This document shows positions 5,699-6,549 of a DNA stretch of 6,549 nt, piece after piece. Origin of the DNA: an uncultured Clostridia bacterium (GTDB lineage: Bacteria > Bacillota > Clostridia > Christensenellales > Borkfalkiaceae); NCBI GenBank assembly GCA_944376035.1, contig CALWBJ010000197.1:1-6549 (forward strand). The letters are read 5' to 3'. Position numbers and translations under genes: made by a program. Each line of letters starts with the position of its first letter. Within the stretch, counting starts at the first letter, position 1. The notes beneath the pieces are model-generated. The model made no database searches. It was not told where the DNA came from and saw only the letters and a program-made list of their open reading frames with translations.

Positions 5699-6549
5699 TT
5701 ACACGCCTTTCTTGGCTTTGCGGATTATTTCAGCATCGGAAGTATTTATCGAACTGACGTGGCCTTTTAGCGGCAGAATCTTATCATTGATATAATCAAC
5801 AATCCAACTTGCCTGCGGGAAGAATTCCGCGTCAAATTCAAACGGAGGAGTAATCCAGTTCTGCGCGCCGCAAACAACCGCCGGAGCGTCCAGATAATCA
5901 AAGCAGAGTTCGGAAATATTTCTTGCAAAGTCGTTGAGAATCGAACCTCTCGCGCAAGCGTCGGATGCAAGAATTATTCTTCCGGTCTTCTTAACAGATT
6001 CAATTACTTTATCGTAATTGAACGGAACTATACTTCTCGCGTCGATGATTTCAGCCTCTACGCCGTATTTTTCCGAAAGAATCTTGGCCGCTTCAACTGC
6101 TTTATAAAGTGTTGCGCCTATCGTAAGTATTGTAACGTCGCTACCCACTCTCTTCACATCGGGTTCGCCGAGCGGTATTTCATAATAGCCTGTGGGCACG
6201 CCCTCTTTTCTGAATTCCTCACCCTTGTCGTAAATTCTCTGGCTTTCAAAGAATACTACCGGGTCAGTTCCGTTCAATGCCGCATTCATAAGACCTTTTG
6301 CGTCATAAGGAGTAGCCGGGAAGCAGACTTTGAGTCCCGGAACGTGTGCGGGAAGCGCAACCCAGTCCTGAGAGTGCTGTGCACCGTACTTGGAGCCTAC
6401 CGAAACACGAAGAACTACCGGCATTTTAAGTATACCGCTGCTCATCGCCTGCCATTTAGCAAGTTGGTTGAATATTTCGTCGCCCGCTCTGCCCATAAAG
6501 TCTGCATACATGAGTTCGACTATTACTCTGCCGCCGCAGAGACCGTAGC
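5699..6549 (-). CDS. 2-oxoacid dehydrogenase E1 beta subunit (pyruvate/acetoin/branched-chain type), 5' end beyond window
   Basis: TPP-dependent E1 component of a 2-oxoacid dehydrogenase complex; with the alpha half it decarboxylates the 2-oxoacid and transfers the acyl group to lipoyl-E2. About 283 residues are visible. The frame stays open to the right edge (YGLCGGRVIVEL precedes the internal Met at 6511), so that Met is not the start and ~50-60 residues or more are missing. The pyrimidine-binding domain end shows VIVELMYADFMGRAGDEIFNQLAK and SKYGAQHSQDW (HSQ with the conserved His, 6362-6385), then PGLKVCFPATPYDAKGL. The C-terminal transketolase-like domain shows DVTILTIGATLYKAVEAA, AEIIDARSIVPFNYDKVIESVKKTGRIILASDA and QNWITPPFEFDAEFFPQ. 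The ending ILPLKGH resembles fused alpha/beta E1 proteins of Clostridia as I remember them, so it could be the C-terminal half of a fused E1. The oxoacid substrate cannot be read from this part. Confidence 0.9.
   Translation of the reverse strand, partial: YGLCGGRVIVELMYADFMGRAGDEIFNQLAKWQAMSSGILKMPVVLRVSVGSKYGAQHSQDWVALPAHVPGLKVCFPATPYDAKGLMNAALNGTDPVVFFESQRIYDKGEEFRKEGVPTGYYEIPLGEPDVKRVGSDVTILTIGATLYKAVEAAKILSEKYGVEAEIIDARSIVPFNYDKVIESVKKTGRIILASDACARGSILNDFARNISELCFDYLDAPAVVCGAQNWITPPFEFDAEFFPQASWIVDYINDKILPLKGHVSSINTSDAEIIRKAKKGV

Noticed and set aside
5699..6511. Treating the ATG at 6511 as the start of the dehydrogenase gene.
   Set aside because: The frame continues with conserved family sequence (YGLCGGRVIVEL) to the window edge, so the gene is partial, not short.

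Overview
The window looks like chromosomal DNA of an anaerobic, endospore-forming Firmicute, most likely class Clostridia. The evidence is a complete tricistronic GerA-type germinant-receptor operon, a SigG-like promoter in front of it, AAGGAG/GGAG-type ribosome binding sites, moderately AT-rich codon use and Gram-positive-type intrinsic terminators. Genus cannot be decided from the sequence.

Layout: (a) 1-368, minus strand: the first ~122 residues of a GNAT acetyltransferase, cut by the left edge, driven by a near-consensus SigA promoter. (b) 369-463: a compact divergent control region, with the SigA-type promoter on the minus strand and a SigG-type promoter on the plus strand. (c) 464-4266, plus strand: gerAA-, gerAB- and gerAC-like genes in one tightly coupled operon (4-nt gap, then a 20-nt overlap), closed by a strong 17-bp terminator hairpin at 4286-4325. 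(d) 4331-4524: AT-rich convergent intergenic DNA with only weak hairpins and no supportable gene. (e) 4525-5496, minus strand: a full-length two-domain lipoate-protein ligase. (f) 5497-5698: an intergenic region with a Fur/PerR-like inverted repeat and the terminator of the next gene. (g) 5699-6549, minus strand: the C-terminal ~283 residues of a thiamine-pyrophosphate-dependent 2-oxoacid dehydrogenase E1 beta subunit (or the beta half of a fused E1), cut by the right edge.

The three Ger proteins should form an inner-membrane nutrient receptor of the spore: A subunit (membrane channel-type subunit with a cytosolic N-terminal domain), B subunit (APC-fold ligand-binding transporter relative) and C subunit (normally a lipoprotein). 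The lipoate ligase and the E1 enzyme belong together metabolically, since the ligase lipoylates the E2 partner of such a complex.

I see no wholly new system. The points worth a second look are: the C subunit lacks the lipobox cysteine and carries a long polyserine insert built partly from an 18-nt tandem duplication; the first ger gene has no Shine-Dalgarno sequence and its best promoter would start transcription at or next to the ATG (possible leaderless mRNA); and a nearly perfect Fur-type 7-1-7 box lies upstream of the lipoate ligase.
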